A stretch of DNA of 64,000 bases, from contig NZ_JAUEDK010000020.1 in the NCBI RefSeq assembly GCF_030385785.1, positions 19,090 to 83,089 of the forward strand. The letters run 5' to 3'. Position 1 is the stretch's first letter; each line of letters starts with the position of its first letter. Positions 18,017 through 27,469 of this stretch are shown here, piece after piece. The translations under genes were made by a program, and so were the position numbers. The notes beneath the pieces were generated by a model. It was not told the origin of the DNA. It was given only the letters and a program-made list of their open reading frames with translations, and searched no databases. Source of the stretch: Crenobacter oryzisoli (GTDB lineage Bacteria; Pseudomonadota; Gammaproteobacteria; Burkholderiales; Chromobacteriaceae).

Positions 18017-18184
18017 CCTGTCGGCGAGTCGTGCTGTGGTGCCATCTCTTCCGGTGCACAGGGGAGGATGACGCCTTGCGCGGCATGCCGATAATCTGAG
18101 TCGGGTCACGGAAGCAGGCAGCGTCTATTTTGTTTGTTGCCGGTGCTTAGCACCTATTCCCGTCTGCAGCTGAGTCTTGCCCAC

Positions 18185-19087
18185 TCAAGTAGGCCGGCTT
18201 GCCAGCAGGTCGGAGATCACCTGGCGCAGCCAGCGGTTGCCGGGGTCGTGGTGGTAGCGCTCGTGCCAGTGCTGCTTGACCGCGTAGGCGGGCAGCTCGA
18301 ACGGCACCGGAAACACCCGGAAGCGTCCACGCCCTTCCAGTACTTGGGCGAGCCGCTCGGGAATGGTCACGAGCATGTCGGTCTGTTCGACCACGAAGGC
18401 GATGCCGAGGAAGTTCGGCACCCGTAGCGCAACGTGACGGGTAATGCCCTGGCGGGAGATCTCGCGGTCGAGGATCAGGTGGCCGGTGCCGGAAGTGGTC
18501 ACTACCGCGTGTTCCTCGGCCTGGAACTGAGTGAGCGTTAGCTCGTCGCGGATGCGCGGGTGGTCGGCACCGGCGACGCACACATAGCGCTGGTGGAACA
18601 GCGCCTGCTGGTAGAAGCCTGCCTCCAGCTGCGGGATGAAACCCAGCGCCAAGTCGGCTTCGCCTGATTCCAGCATGCGCGCGGTGTCGGTCGACAAAGG
18701 CACGATCTCGATGTGCACGCCGGGCGAGGCCTGGCGCAGATACGACCACAGTTTGGGCAGCAGCACCAGCTGGCTGATGTCTGTCATGCTGATGCAGAAG
18801 GTGCGGTCGGAAGTGGCCGGGTCGAAGCCGGTCTGGTGGCCGAATACCTGGTTTAGTGCATCGAGCGCGGTGCGTACCGGGTGTTCCAGCTCCTTCGCGA
18901 GCGGGGTCGGCTCCATATTGTTGGCGATGCGCACGAACAGGGCGTCGTCGAAATGCTCGCGCAGCCGGGCCAGCGCGATGCTGACAGTGGGCTGGCCAAC
19001 CCCCAGGTTTTCCGCGGCGCGCGTCACGCTGCGCGTCTTGTAGATTTCGTCGAACACTTGCAGCAGACGGATGTCGGGCGTAAGCAT
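18185..19087 (-). CDS. LysR-type regulator of the gentisate operon (NahR/NagR-like)
   Basis: A 300-residue LTTR with an HTH (LLQVFDEIYKTRSVTRAAENLGVGQPTVSIALARLREHFDDALFVR) and effector domain (DRTFCISMTDISQLVLLPKLWSYL, PNFLGIAFVVEQTDMLVTIPERLA) like those of NahR/NagR-type activators of aromatic catabolism. It is divergent from the gentisate dioxygenase gene with 170 bp between them, so it is probably the operon's activator responding to an aromatic acid such as 3-hydroxybenzoate or gentisate. The inducer is inferred. Confidence 0.92.
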   Translation of the reverse strand: MLTPDIRLLQVFDEIYKTRSVTRAAENLGVGQPTVSIALARLREHFDDALFVRIANNMEPTPLAKELEHPVRTALDALNQVFGHQTGFDPATSDRTFCISMTDISQLVLLPKLWSYLRQASPGVHIEIVPLSTDTARMLESGEADLALGFIPQLEAGFYQQALFHQRYVCVAGADHPRIRDELTLTQFQAEEHAVVTTSGTGHLILDREISRQGITRHVALRVPNFLGIAFVVEQTDMLVTIPERLAQVLEGRGRFRVFPVPFELPAYAVKQHWHERYHHDPGNRWLRQVISDLLASRPT

Positions 19088-19115
19088 CGCCGTCTCTATT
19101 CAAATTTGGAATGGT

Positions 19116-19135
19116 ATGCATTGATATCATTGCAT
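19116..19135. promoter_or_regulatory. LysR-type operator between regulator and gentisate operon
   Basis: A 20-bp near-palindrome with outer arms ATGCA/TGCAT around TGATATCA, centred in the divergent intergenic region. A second inverted pair (ATTC-N7-GAAT, about 19098-19112) lies beside it. Confidence 0.6.
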
Positions 19136-19257
19136 AGACCGAATGTCGACCACTGTCTACATTTTCATCACCAAGACAAGCCGAGCAGGTGTTGCGGCGG
19201 ATCAAGCGAAAGCGATCCACTCGACGATGCGCGGCGATGAATGCAAGGAGATGAGAC

Positions 19258-20295
19258 ATGTTGGAACTCGGTCGACTCGAAGACCTGCCCGAGAACTATC
19301 GGGCGGAACTGAGCGCTCAGAATCTGGTGCCGCTGTGGCCCAGCCTGCGTTCTGTGCTTCCGCCGGGCAAGCCCGGCCCCCGCACTCAAGCGACGCTGTG
19401 GAGCTACGAGGCGCTGCGCCCGCTGCTGATGCAGGCCGGTGAACTGACCCCGATTGAAAAAGCCGAGCGCCGGGTGTTGGTCCTGGCCAATCCGGGGCAC
19501 GGCCTGGAGAAGATGCAGGCCAGTTCGTCCATCTATCTGGGCATGCAGCTGTTGCTGCCGGGCGAGATTGCTCCGGCGCACCGCCACACCCCGAACGCCG
19601 TGCGCATGATCGTAGAAGGCGAGGGTGCCTATTCCACCGTCGATGGGGAAAAGTGCGCGATGCAACGCGGCGACTTGATTCTGACACCGACTGGGCTGTG
19701 GCACGAGCACGGCCATGACGGTGACGCGCCGGTGGTCTGGCTCGATGTGCTCGACCTGCCGCTGGTTTACTACATGGAAGCGTCCTACGTCGAGGAAGGG
19801 GCTCTGCAGACGGTCACCGGCGACGGTGGTGCGCAGGCTTACCTGCGCGGTGGCGTGGTGCCGTCTCCGTTGTTCGAGCGGCGTGAGGGGCGGTATCCAA
19901 TTCTGCACTACCGCTGGGTCGATGTGCGCGAGGCGCTGAACGCGCTGGCTGACAAGGAGCCGTACCTCGAGGCGATCCAGGTAGCCTACGTCAACCCTGA
20001 GACTGGTGTCGACTGCGAGAACATCCTTGGCTTTTCGGCCATGATGCTGCGCCCGGGCGAGACGGTAGAGCTGCCGGTGCGCTCGCCGGCGGCAGTGTTC
20101 CACCTGATCGAGGGCGGCGCCGAGGTCGTCATCGCAGAGCAACCCTTCACCCTGGCCGAAGGCGATACCTGCTGTGCGCCGGGCTATAGCCGGGTACGTC
20201 TTGCCAATCGCTCGGACAATCTGCCGGCCTATCTGTTCATCGCCGACGAGAGCCCCTTGCACAGGAAGCTCGGTCTGTACGAAGTGCGGCGCTAA
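19258..20295 (+). CDS. Gentisate 1,2-dioxygenase
   Basis: Opens the gentisate ring to maleylpyruvate with Fe(II) and O2. The 345-residue bicupin has the expected length and the N-terminal cupin iron ligands in PAHRHTPNAVR (H108, H110) and GLWHEHGHD (H149); the family signature GQLxLxPGE-like stretch MQLLLPGEIAPAHRH is clear. The second cupin (about 240-335) keeps the fold but lacks the ligand triad, as usual. It is the first gene of the plus-strand operon, followed by the hydroxylase, isomerase and hydrolase. ATG follows a weak AAGGAG site. Confidence 0.96.
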   Translation: MLELGRLEDLPENYRAELSAQNLVPLWPSLRSVLPPGKPGPRTQATLWSYEALRPLLMQAGELTPIEKAERRVLVLANPGHGLEKMQASSSIYLGMQLLLPGEIAPAHRHTPNAVRMIVEGEGAYSTVDGEKCAMQRGDLILTPTGLWHEHGHDGDAPVVWLDVLDLPLVYYMEASYVEEGALQTVTGDGGAQAYLRGGVVPSPLFERREGRYPILHYRWVDVREALNALADKEPYLEAIQVAYVNPETGVDCENILGFSAMMLRPGETVELPVRSPAAVFHLIEGGAEVVIAEQPFTLAEGDTCCAPGYSRVRLANRSDNLPAYLFIADESPLHRKLGLYEVRR

Positions 20296-20429
20296 CTAGC
20301 CCGCAGCCCTTTTTCACTCCCCCCGACGGTCTCAAGACCCGCCACCCGCGTAGGCCACGTGCCACGCGCAGGAGAGGTCATTGCCTGTCGCCGCGGGCCC
20401 CGTAGTACTGCAGTAGAGAGGAGATAGCC

Positions 20430-21623
20430 ATGACATCCCAACAACCCGTGATCATTGCCGGCGGCGGCATCGGTGGGCTGGCCGCTGCACTGGCGCTGGT
20501 TCGCCAGGGCTTTTCGGTCAAGGTGCTCGAACAGGCACCGCAGATCGGCGAGATCGGCGCCGGTATCCAGCTTGGCCCGAACGCCTTCCATGCCTTCGAC
20601 GCGCTTGGCGTCGGCGAGAAGGCGCGCGGCCGTGCAGTCTACACCGACGAGATGGTGATGCACGATGCGCTGGACGAGACCCTGGTCGGCCGCATCCCGA
20701 CCGGCGAGGCGTTCCGGGCGCGCTTCGGCAACCCATACGCGGTGATCCACCGCGTCGATGTGCACCTGTCGCTGCTCGAAGGCGCCCAGGAGACCGGCCG
20801 CGTCGAATTCCTGACCGGCACCCATGTCGAGCGCGTCGAGCAGGACGACAAGGGCGTTACCGTTTACGACCAGCACGGCAATGCCCACCACGGCATTGCG
20901 CTGATCGGCGCCGACGGCGTCAAGTCGGTGGTGCGCCGCCAGTTCGTCGGCGATCCACCGCGCGTCTCCGGCCACGTGGTGTACCGCGCCGTGGTCGACA
21001 GGAAGGACTTCCCAGAAGACCTGCAGTGGAACGCCGCCAGCATCTGGGTTGGCCCGAACTGCCACCTGGTGCACTACCCGCTGCGCGGCGGCGAGCAGTA
21101 CAACGTGGTGGTGACCTTCCACAGCCGCGACAAAGAAGAATGGGGCGTCACCGAGGGCAGCCCAGAAGAGGTGCAAAGCTACTTCCAGGGCATCTGTCCG
21201 AAGGCGCGCCAGCTGATCGAACTGCCCAAGAGCTGGAAACGCTGGGCGACCGCTGACCGCGAACCGATCGACACCTGGTCGTTCGGTCGCGTCACCCTGC
21301 TGGGCGACGCCGCCCACCCGACGCTGCAATACCTCGCGCAGGGCGCGTGCATGGCGCTCGAGGACGCGGTGACGCTGGGTGAGGCGCTGCGCGTCAACGG
21401 TAACGACTTCGTCAAGGCCTTCGCGCTGTACCAGCGCTCCCGTGTCGCCCGCACCGCGCGCATCGTGCTGTCCGCCCGCGAGATGGGCCGCATCTTCCAC
21501 GCCAAGGGCGTCGAGCGCCTGGTGCGCAACGAGTTGTGGAAAGGTCGCAGCCCGGAACGCTTCTACGACGCGATGGAGTGGTTGTATGGCTGGAACGCCG
21601 ACAACTGCCTGGTCAAGGACTGA
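20430..21623 (+). CDS. 3-Hydroxybenzoate 6-hydroxylase (FAD monooxygenase)
   Basis: Converts 3-hydroxybenzoate to gentisate using NADH and O2. The 397-residue class A flavoprotein monooxygenase shows IIAGGGIGGLAAALALVRQGFSVKVLEQ (FAD dinucleotide fold), the DG motif LIGADGVKSVVRRQ and the GD motif RVTLLGDAAHPTLQYLAQGACMALEDAV. The QGACMALED segment and the gentisate neighbours point to 3-hydroxybenzoate rather than salicylate 1-hydroxylase, though salicylate 5-hydroxylase is unrelated and not present. AGGAGA lies close before the ATG. The next gene starts 10 bases after its stop. Confidence 0.92.
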   Translation: MTSQQPVIIAGGGIGGLAAALALVRQGFSVKVLEQAPQIGEIGAGIQLGPNAFHAFDALGVGEKARGRAVYTDEMVMHDALDETLVGRIPTGEAFRARFGNPYAVIHRVDVHLSLLEGAQETGRVEFLTGTHVERVEQDDKGVTVYDQHGNAHHGIALIGADGVKSVVRRQFVGDPPRVSGHVVYRAVVDRKDFPEDLQWNAASIWVGPNCHLVHYPLRGGEQYNVVVTFHSRDKEEWGVTEGSPEEVQSYFQGICPKARQLIELPKSWKRWATADREPIDTWSFGRVTLLGDAAHPTLQYLAQGACMALEDAVTLGEALRVNGNDFVKAFALYQRSRVARTARIVLSAREMGRIFHAKGVERLVRNELWKGRSPERFYDAMEWLYGWNADNCLVKD

Positions 21624-21633
21624 GGGGGGCAGG

Positions 21634-22281
21634 ATGAAGCTCTACAACTTCTTCCGTAGTGGTACCTCGCACCGTTTGCGCATCGCGCTGAACCTGAAGG
21701 GGCTGGACTACGAGTACGTCGCGGTTGACCTGCGCACCGAGGAGCATCTGGGCAACGCGTTCAAGGCGATCAACCCGCAAGGGCTGGTGCCGGCGCTGGT
21801 CGCGGATGAGCAGGTGCTGATCCAGTCGCCGGCCATCATCGAATGGCTGGAGGAGCGTTATCCGGAGCCGGCGCTGCTGCCGGCTGACGCCGACGGCCGC
21901 GCCCGGGTGCGCGCGCTGGCCGCCTTGGTTGGCTGTGACATCCACCCTGTCAACAACCGCCGCATCCTCGAGTACCTGCGCCACACCATCGGCTGCGACG
22001 AGGCGGTGGTGACTGCCTGGTGCCAGACCTGGATCGCCGCCGGCTTTGCCGCGCTCGAAGCGCTGCTGGCAGCCGATCCCAGCCGTGCCGGCTTCTGCTT
22101 CGGTCAGGCTCCTAGTCTGGCGGACGTGTACCTGATCCCGCAGGTGGAGAGCGCACGCCGCTTCGGTGTCGACCTGAGCCCATACCCGAACATCTTGGTC
22201 ATCGACCGCCGCTGCGCCGAACTCGACGCGTTCCGCCGCGCCGCTCCGCTTGCGCAGCCGGATGCGCCGGCCAAGGCCTGA
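21634..22281 (+). CDS. Maleylpyruvate isomerase (GST zeta-like, glutathione dependent)
   Basis: Isomerises maleylpyruvate to fumarylpyruvate. A 215-residue glutathione-S-transferase-fold protein: N-terminal thioredoxin-like part with the active-site run FFRSGTSHRLRIALNLKGLDY (zeta-class SSxxxRVR-like motif), INPQGLVPALV, QSPAIIEWLEERYPEP, and a helical C-terminal domain with DIHPVNNRRILEYL. The start at 21634 has GGGGGCAGG just upstream. Context distinguishes it from maleylacetoacetate isomerase. Confidence 0.93.
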   Translation: MKLYNFFRSGTSHRLRIALNLKGLDYEYVAVDLRTEEHLGNAFKAINPQGLVPALVADEQVLIQSPAIIEWLEERYPEPALLPADADGRARVRALAALVGCDIHPVNNRRILEYLRHTIGCDEAVVTAWCQTWIAAGFAALEALLAADPSRAGFCFGQAPSLADVYLIPQVESARRFGVDLSPYPNILVIDRRCAELDAFRRAAPLAQPDAPAKA

Positions 22282-22318
22282 ATTCCGATTCGATTACCGT
22301 TTTTCTAGAGGTGAATCC

Positions 22319-23023
22319 ATGAGCTACCTGTTCCCCCCCGTCGCCACCGTTGGCCTGCCGGTTGCCGGCCGTGATGCCCAGTTCCCGGTACGCCGCGTCT
22401 ACTGCGTCGGCCGCAACTATGCCGCCCATGCGCGCGAGATGGGCTTCGACCCGGACCGTGAACCGCCGTTCTTCTTCTGCAAGCCCAACGACCCCGAGTC
22501 GGTGGTGCCGGTGGCCGCCGGCGAGGTGGCGAAGCTGCCGTACCCGACCCAGACCGCCAACTACCACTACGAGATCGAGCTGGTGGTGGCGATCGGCAAG
22601 GGCGGACGCGACATTCCGGTCGAGCAGGCTGCCGAGCACATCTTCGGCTACGCGGTCGGCCTCGACATGACCCGCCGCGATCTGCAGATGAAGATGCGCG
22701 AAATGGGCCGCCCGTGGGAAATCGGCAAGGCGTTCGACTACTCCGCGCCGGTCAGCGTGCTGCACCCGCTGGCGCAGACCGGCGAGATCAATAGCGGCGC
22801 GATCGTGCTGACCGTGGACGGGGAGACCCGTCAGCAAAGCGACCTGACCCACCTGATCTGGTCGGTCAGCGAGATCATCGCCAACCTGTCGACGCTGTTC
22901 GAGCTGCAACCGGGCGACCTGATCTTCACCGGCACCCCGGAAGGCGTCGGGGCGGTGAAGATAGGCGAGCGCATGGTTGCGCGCATCGATGGTTTGACCG
23001 ACCTGGTGGTTGACGTGGTCTGA
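22319..23023 (+). CDS. Fumarylpyruvate hydrolase (FAH family)
   Basis: Cleaves fumarylpyruvate to fumarate and pyruvate, the last step of the gentisate route. The 234-residue protein has the FAH core: VYCVGRNYAAHAREMG, FFFCKPNDPESV, NYHYEIELVVAIGKGG (metal-binding glutamates), GYAVGLDMTRRDLQMKMREMGRPWEIGKAFD and GDLIFTGTPEGVGAV. AGAGGTG precedes the ATG at 22319. It follows the isomerase by 37 bp. Confidence 0.95.
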   Translation: MSYLFPPVATVGLPVAGRDAQFPVRRVYCVGRNYAAHAREMGFDPDREPPFFFCKPNDPESVVPVAAGEVAKLPYPTQTANYHYEIELVVAIGKGGRDIPVEQAAEHIFGYAVGLDMTRRDLQMKMREMGRPWEIGKAFDYSAPVSVLHPLAQTGEINSGAIVLTVDGETRQQSDLTHLIWSVSEIIANLSTLFELQPGDLIFTGTPEGVGAVKIGERMVARIDGLTDLVVDVV

Positions 23024-23186
23024 CCCCGCCCACGGGCGAATGCACGCAGAGAAAGCGCCACAGACCCGGAGCAGGGGCCGCCTTGAGCGGCGCCCTGTGT
23101 AACCGGGCGAGCGCGACAACACAACAAGCGTAGCGAACCGCCGCATAGCGCCTCGCCAGAGGGGCGCCATTACAGAGGAGAAACCG

Positions 23187-24551
23187 ATGGATCATCGTTC
23201 CCACATCGATGTGCAGCAGTTCATCGACAGCCACCCCTTTTCCCGTTTCCAGAAAACCATCCTGTTGCTGTGCTTTCTAGTCGTGCTGGTCGATGGTTTC
23301 GACACCGCCTCGATCGGCTTTATCGCGCCGGCGATCCGCGATGAGTGGCACTTGAGCTCGGCAGCGCTGGCGCCGTTGTTCGGTGCCGGCCTGTTCGGTC
23401 TGATGAGCGGCGCGCTGTTGTTCGGCCCGCTGGCCGACAAAGTTGGCCGAAAGCCGGTGCTGGTCCTGTCTGTGTTGTTCTTCGGCCTCGCCTCCGCCGC
23501 GTCGATGTTCAGCCCCAATCTGCTCACGTTGATAGCGCTGCGTTTCCTGACCGGCGTGGGCCTGGGCGGCGCGATGCCCTCAGCGATCACTCTGACCTCG
23601 GAATACTGCCCGCAGCCGCGCCGCGCCCGGCTCGTCACGTTGATGTTCTGTGGCTTCACTGTGGGCTCGGCGCTGGGAGGGCTGGTGTCGGTGCAGTTGT
23701 TGCCCCATGTGGGCTGGCGCGGCGTGCTGCTCGTGGGCGGGGCGATGCCGCTGTTGCTGGCGCTCGGCCTGAAGGTGCTGTTGGCCGAATCGCTGCGCTT
23801 TTTGGTATTGAGCGATCGCAAGCCTGCGGCGGTGCAAGCCATCGTGGCGCGGATCGCCGGGGCCGGGGCGGGCATGCCGGACTTCATCGTCGGCGAGGCC
23901 AAGATCAAGTCGCCGGTGCGCGAGCTGTTCCGCGGCCGGCTCGCCGCCGGCACGCTGCTGATCTGGGCCAGCTTCTTCATGAGCCTGCTGATTGTCTACC
24001 TGCTGTCAAGCTGGCTGCCTATCTTGCTCAATTCGACTGGCATTAGCCTCTCGCGCGCGTCGCTGGTGACAGCAATGTTCCAGGTGGGCGGCACGGTCGG
24101 CGCCATCCTGCTTGGCCGGCTGATGGACCGGTTTGGCGCCACCCGCACGCTGTCACTGTCATATCTGGCTGGAGCGGCGTTTATCGGGTTGTGCAGCGTT
24201 AGCACCGGCCAGTTCGCCGCATTGATGCTCGCGGTGTTTGGCATCGGTTTTTGCATCAGTGGTGGCCAGGTCGGCGCCAATGCGATGGCGGCGGCGTTCT
24301 ACCCGACCGGCAACCGCGCCACCGGGGTGAGCTGGTCCAATGCGGTCGGCCGCTGCGGGTCGGTGCTGGGCTCACTGTCGGGCGGCTGGCTGCTCGCGAT
24401 GCATCTGCCGATCGCGCACATCCTGCTGTTGCTGACCTTTCCTTCGCTCATCGCCGCGCTGGCGATCGCCGTGCTCGGCCGGGTGAAGGCCCACATCGTG
24501 GCGCAGGGCACGCCGGAGGCGGTGGCGACGCTCGGCACACCGGCCAACTAA
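23187..24551 (+). CDS. MFS aromatic-acid:H+ symporter (AAHS family)
   Basis: A 454-residue inner-membrane importer of about 12 segments. AAHS hallmarks are the N-terminal tail with a conserved VDGFDTASIGFIAPAI in segment 1 and the loop motif GPLADKVGRKPVL. Relatives (PcaK, BenK, GenK, MhbT) bring in hydroxybenzoates or gentisate. Its place after the fumarylpyruvate hydrolase indicates 3-hydroxybenzoate or gentisate as cargo. It lies about 160 bp after the hydrolase with a good GAGGAGA site. Confidence 0.93.
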   Translation: MDHRSHIDVQQFIDSHPFSRFQKTILLLCFLVVLVDGFDTASIGFIAPAIRDEWHLSSAALAPLFGAGLFGLMSGALLFGPLADKVGRKPVLVLSVLFFGLASAASMFSPNLLTLIALRFLTGVGLGGAMPSAITLTSEYCPQPRRARLVTLMFCGFTVGSALGGLVSVQLLPHVGWRGVLLVGGAMPLLLALGLKVLLAESLRFLVLSDRKPAAVQAIVARIAGAGAGMPDFIVGEAKIKSPVRELFRGRLAAGTLLIWASFFMSLLIVYLLSSWLPILLNSTGISLSRASLVTAMFQVGGTVGAILLGRLMDRFGATRTLSLSYLAGAAFIGLCSVSTGQFAALMLAVFGIGFCISGGQVGANAMAAAFYPTGNRATGVSWSNAVGRCGSVLGSLSGGWLLAMHLPIAHILLLLTFPSLIAALAIAVLGRVKAHIVAQGTPEAVATLGTPAN

Positions 24552-24751
24552 ACACCGTTTTCTGGGGGCGCCCGGCTGGGAGCGTTGCGCCAGATATTGC
24601 AGACGGTGCGCAGCCCCTCCGTTGCATACCTGAAGGGTATGAAAACATATGAAAACGGTGTTGGACGGGGAGGAATTGGTCGTCATACCTTAGCCCAACT
24701 CACGTCACCACCGTAAGTCTTACCCCGAATCCATACCCGAATTGCATGGTG

Positions 24752-24781
24752 GGTCAAGCCGCCCAGGGGGGCGGCTTGACC
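24752..24781. other. Strong hairpin between transporter and porin genes
   Basis: A perfect 13-bp stem (GGTCAAGCCGCCC pairing with GGGCGGCTTGACC) with a 4-base loop and no T run on either side. A shorter hairpin CATACC-N5-GGTATG lies upstream at 24625-24641. It could stabilise or process the operon mRNA, or end it by a Rho-dependent route. Confidence 0.7.
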
Positions 24782-24905
24782 GAAAATTCACCACAGGAGA
24801 ATGCCCATCCAGCTAGCCATGTGACGAACGCGGCGACAGACCGCGTCGTACGACTCGACTGCATCAAAGAACGCAGCTTGAAGAAAGAAAACAAAGGAGA
24901 ACTTG

Positions 24906-26147
24906 ATGTCTTATCAGTGCACCCGCCTGGCTTTGGCAGTGCTGAGCCTGGGCGCAGGCTGTGCCGCCCATGCCGACGTGACCATCTACGGTACGCTCTT
25001 GCCATTCGTCGACAGCTACCGCACTACCGGCGCCACTGTCGGTAGGCCGGACAACGCTCCCAACCAGGTCAAGAGCTATCCCGGCACCAATGTGCCGTCG
25101 ATGGGGCGTGAGTCGGCCAACACGTCGAACCTCGGCTTCAAGGGTGACGAGGACCTCGGCGACGGGCTGAAGGCCGTGTGGCAGATCGAAAGCCAGATCG
25201 GCATCGACGGCGACAATTCGCCGCCGTCGCTGTTCGCCACGCGCAATACCCGGCTCGGCCTCGCCTCTGCGCGCTGGGGCACGCTGTTCGCCGGCAACTG
25301 GGACACGCCATACAAGGCGGCCCAGATCGTGGTCAATCCCTTCGTCGCGGTGAACCCGTTCGACGACTACCTGATTGGCAACCCCGGCTTCGGCGTGCCG
25401 GGCACGACCACCCAGTCCGGCCGCATCAACGGCAAGGCCGACGCCTCGTTCAGCCGTCGCCAGGGCAATAGCGTGCAGTACTGGTCGCCGGAACTGGCCG
25501 GCTTCAGCCTGCGCGCCGACTACTCATTCGGCGAGGGGCGAACCGGCGCGAATGGCAACACAGCCGGCATCAACCCGAACATCTGGTCGGCGAGCCTCGC
25601 CTACAAGGCAGGTGCCTTGAGCCTGAACTACGCCTATGAGCAGCACCGCGACTACTTCGGCCTGTCGCAGCTGGGCGGCAGCACTGGTGCAACCAGCACC
25701 AATACCCGTTCACGCGACAACGGCAACATGCTGGTGGCGATCTACAAGCTGCCGACCGACACCCGTATCGGACTGATCCTGGAGCGCCTGAGTTACCACA
25801 GCGACGATAGCGCCGCGGCGGCGGTGACCAACTTCAAGCGCAATGCCTGGTACACGCTGATCCAGCAGAACTTCGGCCCGCACGAAGTGTGGGCGTCGTA
25901 CGGGCGGGCCTATGCCGGCAGCTGTAACGCCAACGGGATCGCCTGTTCGACCAATGGCCTGGGCGCCGCGCAGTGGTCGCTGGGCGCCTCGTATGGACTG
26001 TCCTCGCGTACCAAGGTGTACGGGGCGGTGTATGGGATCAACAACCAGGATTCGGCCAGCTACGTGATCGCCGGCGCGCCGGTCGGGGCGGCCAGCCCGG
26101 GCGCCAGCAGCCGCGGCGTCGGTGCCGGCATCCTGCATATGTTCTAG
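24906..26147 (+). CDS. Gram-negative porin (Bordetella/Neisseria type)
   Basis: A 413-residue outer-membrane beta-barrel trimer porin. It has a signal peptide (LALAVLSLGAGCAAHA, cleaved before DVTIYGTL), the early strand and motif LGFKGDEDLGDGLKAVWQIESQ, RNTRLGLASARWGTLFAGNWDTPYK, and a C-terminal phenylalanine (GAGILHMF) as required for barrel assembly. AAAGGAG lies eight bases before the ATG. Following the aromatic importer, it probably admits hydroxybenzoates through the outer membrane. Confidence 0.93.
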   Translation: MSYQCTRLALAVLSLGAGCAAHADVTIYGTLLPFVDSYRTTGATVGRPDNAPNQVKSYPGTNVPSMGRESANTSNLGFKGDEDLGDGLKAVWQIESQIGIDGDNSPPSLFATRNTRLGLASARWGTLFAGNWDTPYKAAQIVVNPFVAVNPFDDYLIGNPGFGVPGTTTQSGRINGKADASFSRRQGNSVQYWSPELAGFSLRADYSFGEGRTGANGNTAGINPNIWSASLAYKAGALSLNYAYEQHRDYFGLSQLGGSTGATSTNTRSRDNGNMLVAIYKLPTDTRIGLILERLSYHSDDSAAAAVTNFKRNAWYTLIQQNFGPHEVWASYGRAYAGSCNANGIACSTNGLGAAQWSLGASYGLSSRTKVYGAVYGINNQDSASYVIAGAPVGAASPGASSRGVGAGILHMF

Positions 26148-26314
26148 GAGATGGGGCGCCCTTCGGCGCGCCGCCCGGGTAAAAGGGGCAGGCACAAGGG
26201 GCGGGGATTGGCCCTGTGGCTTGCGCCGACCACATCGGGTCGCGCGACGGGGGGAGTGGGGCGCTTCATAGTGTGCCATAGGCAGGGCGACGGGTCCCCG
26301 CCATGGCTTTGTTG

Positions 26315-26344
26315 GCGCGCGGCATGGTCCGCGCGCATTTTTTT
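26315..26344 (+). terminator. Intrinsic terminator between porin and chemoreceptor
   Basis: A perfect 8-bp GC stem (GCGCGCGG / CCGCGCGC) with a 6-base loop, followed by A and seven T residues. It ends only 14 bases before the chemoreceptor ATG, leaving no room for a promoter in between. Confidence 0.9.
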
Positions 26345-26358
26345 CATGTGAGGAAAAC

Positions 26359-27360
26359 ATGTCGTTGCAAGCTGATGGGGGGCGCGCTAAAGCGGCCTGC
26401 CTGGTGCTGCTGATCGCCGCGCTGGCCGGCCTGTTATTGCTAGAGGGCAGTGCAAGCCTGGAGTTCGGGTTGTTTGCGCTGTTGGCGCTGGGGCTGCAGG
26501 CCTGGGTCGTTCGAGGGGCCAAGGCCCGGTTGGAAGTAGCGGATTATTACGTCGAGCCGCTGCAAGAAGGTACGGCCACACCGACGTTGATTCAATCCGC
26601 TCCGTCGCGCCGTGATGAGGTGCTGCCGACGGTCCGCGATCACCTCGGCCGGCTGCGCGAACGCTGCGAAGGGCTGAGCGAGGAGTCGGAGCAGTTGTCC
26701 GGCCTGGTCGAGCAGTCGATGAACTTCATCGGGCGTGCCAGCGAGCTGGCCAAGGCCTCCGGCGAACGGGTGCAGGCCAGTGTGGGGGCAGTTGGCGAGG
26801 CGGCCAAGGTGATCGACAGCCTGGCCGAGCATACCCGGCACAGCGCCGAGGTGTTCGATGACCTGTCGAGTCAGTCGGAGCGCATCAGTCGCATCGTCGG
26901 CAGCATCCAGGAAATCGCCAAGCAGACCAATCTGTTGGCGTTGAACGCGGCGATCGAGGCGGCGCGCGCCGGCGAGTCGGGGCGCGGTTTCGCGGTGGTG
27001 GCGGACGAGGTGCGCAAGTTGGCCGAACGCGCCAACGCATCGAGCGAAGAGATCGGTCAGATCGCCGACGGATTGAGCCGCACTGCGCACAGCGCCGGTG
27101 CCGGGGTGGAGGCGGCGCGGACCAGCACCGAGCATGGGCTGGCGCGGGCGCATGAGGCGGAAAGCGCGATGCGCCAGATCGAGCAGGGCGCGCAGCAGCG
27201 GGTGCAGATGGTGTTCGGCACGAACAGCCTGCTCGTGCAGCAGCAGACGATCAGCAACCAGCTGCGAAAGGACTTACTCGGACTGGTCGACGAGGCGGAG
27301 CGGGCGCTGCAGCTTTTGAAGCCGTTGTTGGACGAGGTGCGGACGGCTAGGGCTGCTTAG
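26359..27360 (+). CDS. Methyl-accepting chemotaxis protein without periplasmic domain
   Basis: A 333-residue receptor: two adjoining membrane segments (about 12-50), no periplasmic sensor, then a signalling domain with the invariant hairpin tip [40 protein letters not shown]. It lacks a HAMP domain. Such receptors sense internal signals or partner proteins. Its position right after the gentisate genes suggests chemotaxis to the same substrates. AGGAAAAC stands before the ATG and a strong terminator 14 bases upstream, so expression may depend on readthrough. Confidence 0.9.
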   Translation: MSLQADGGRAKAACLVLLIAALAGLLLLEGSASLEFGLFALLALGLQAWVVRGAKARLEVADYYVEPLQEGTATPTLIQSAPSRRDEVLPTVRDHLGRLRERCEGLSEESEQLSGLVEQSMNFIGRASELAKASGERVQASVGAVGEAAKVIDSLAEHTRHSAEVFDDLSSQSERISRIVGSIQEIAKQTNLLALNAAIEAARAGESGRGFAVVADEVRKLAERANASSEEIGQIADGLSRTAHSAGAGVEAARTSTEHGLARAHEAESAMRQIEQGAQQRVQMVFGTNSLLVQQQTISNQLRKDLLGLVDEAERALQLLKPLLDEVRTARAA

Positions 27361-27469
27361 CGTGCCTTTCCAAGGGGCGAACAAATCAAAATAGCGATGA
27401 CTTATCGCCAAAGGAGAAGCTATTGCTATTTGAGATAAAAAATGGCGAAAGCCATATGGAATCAAGGTC

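Noticed and set aside
19168..20262. 364-codon minus-strand frame opposite gentisate dioxygenase
   Set aside because: The plus strand encodes the complete enzyme with iron ligands; the reverse frame has no family features.
20292..21500. 402-codon minus-strand frame opposite the FAD monooxygenase
   Set aside because: Shadow frame; the plus-strand protein has all flavoprotein motifs.
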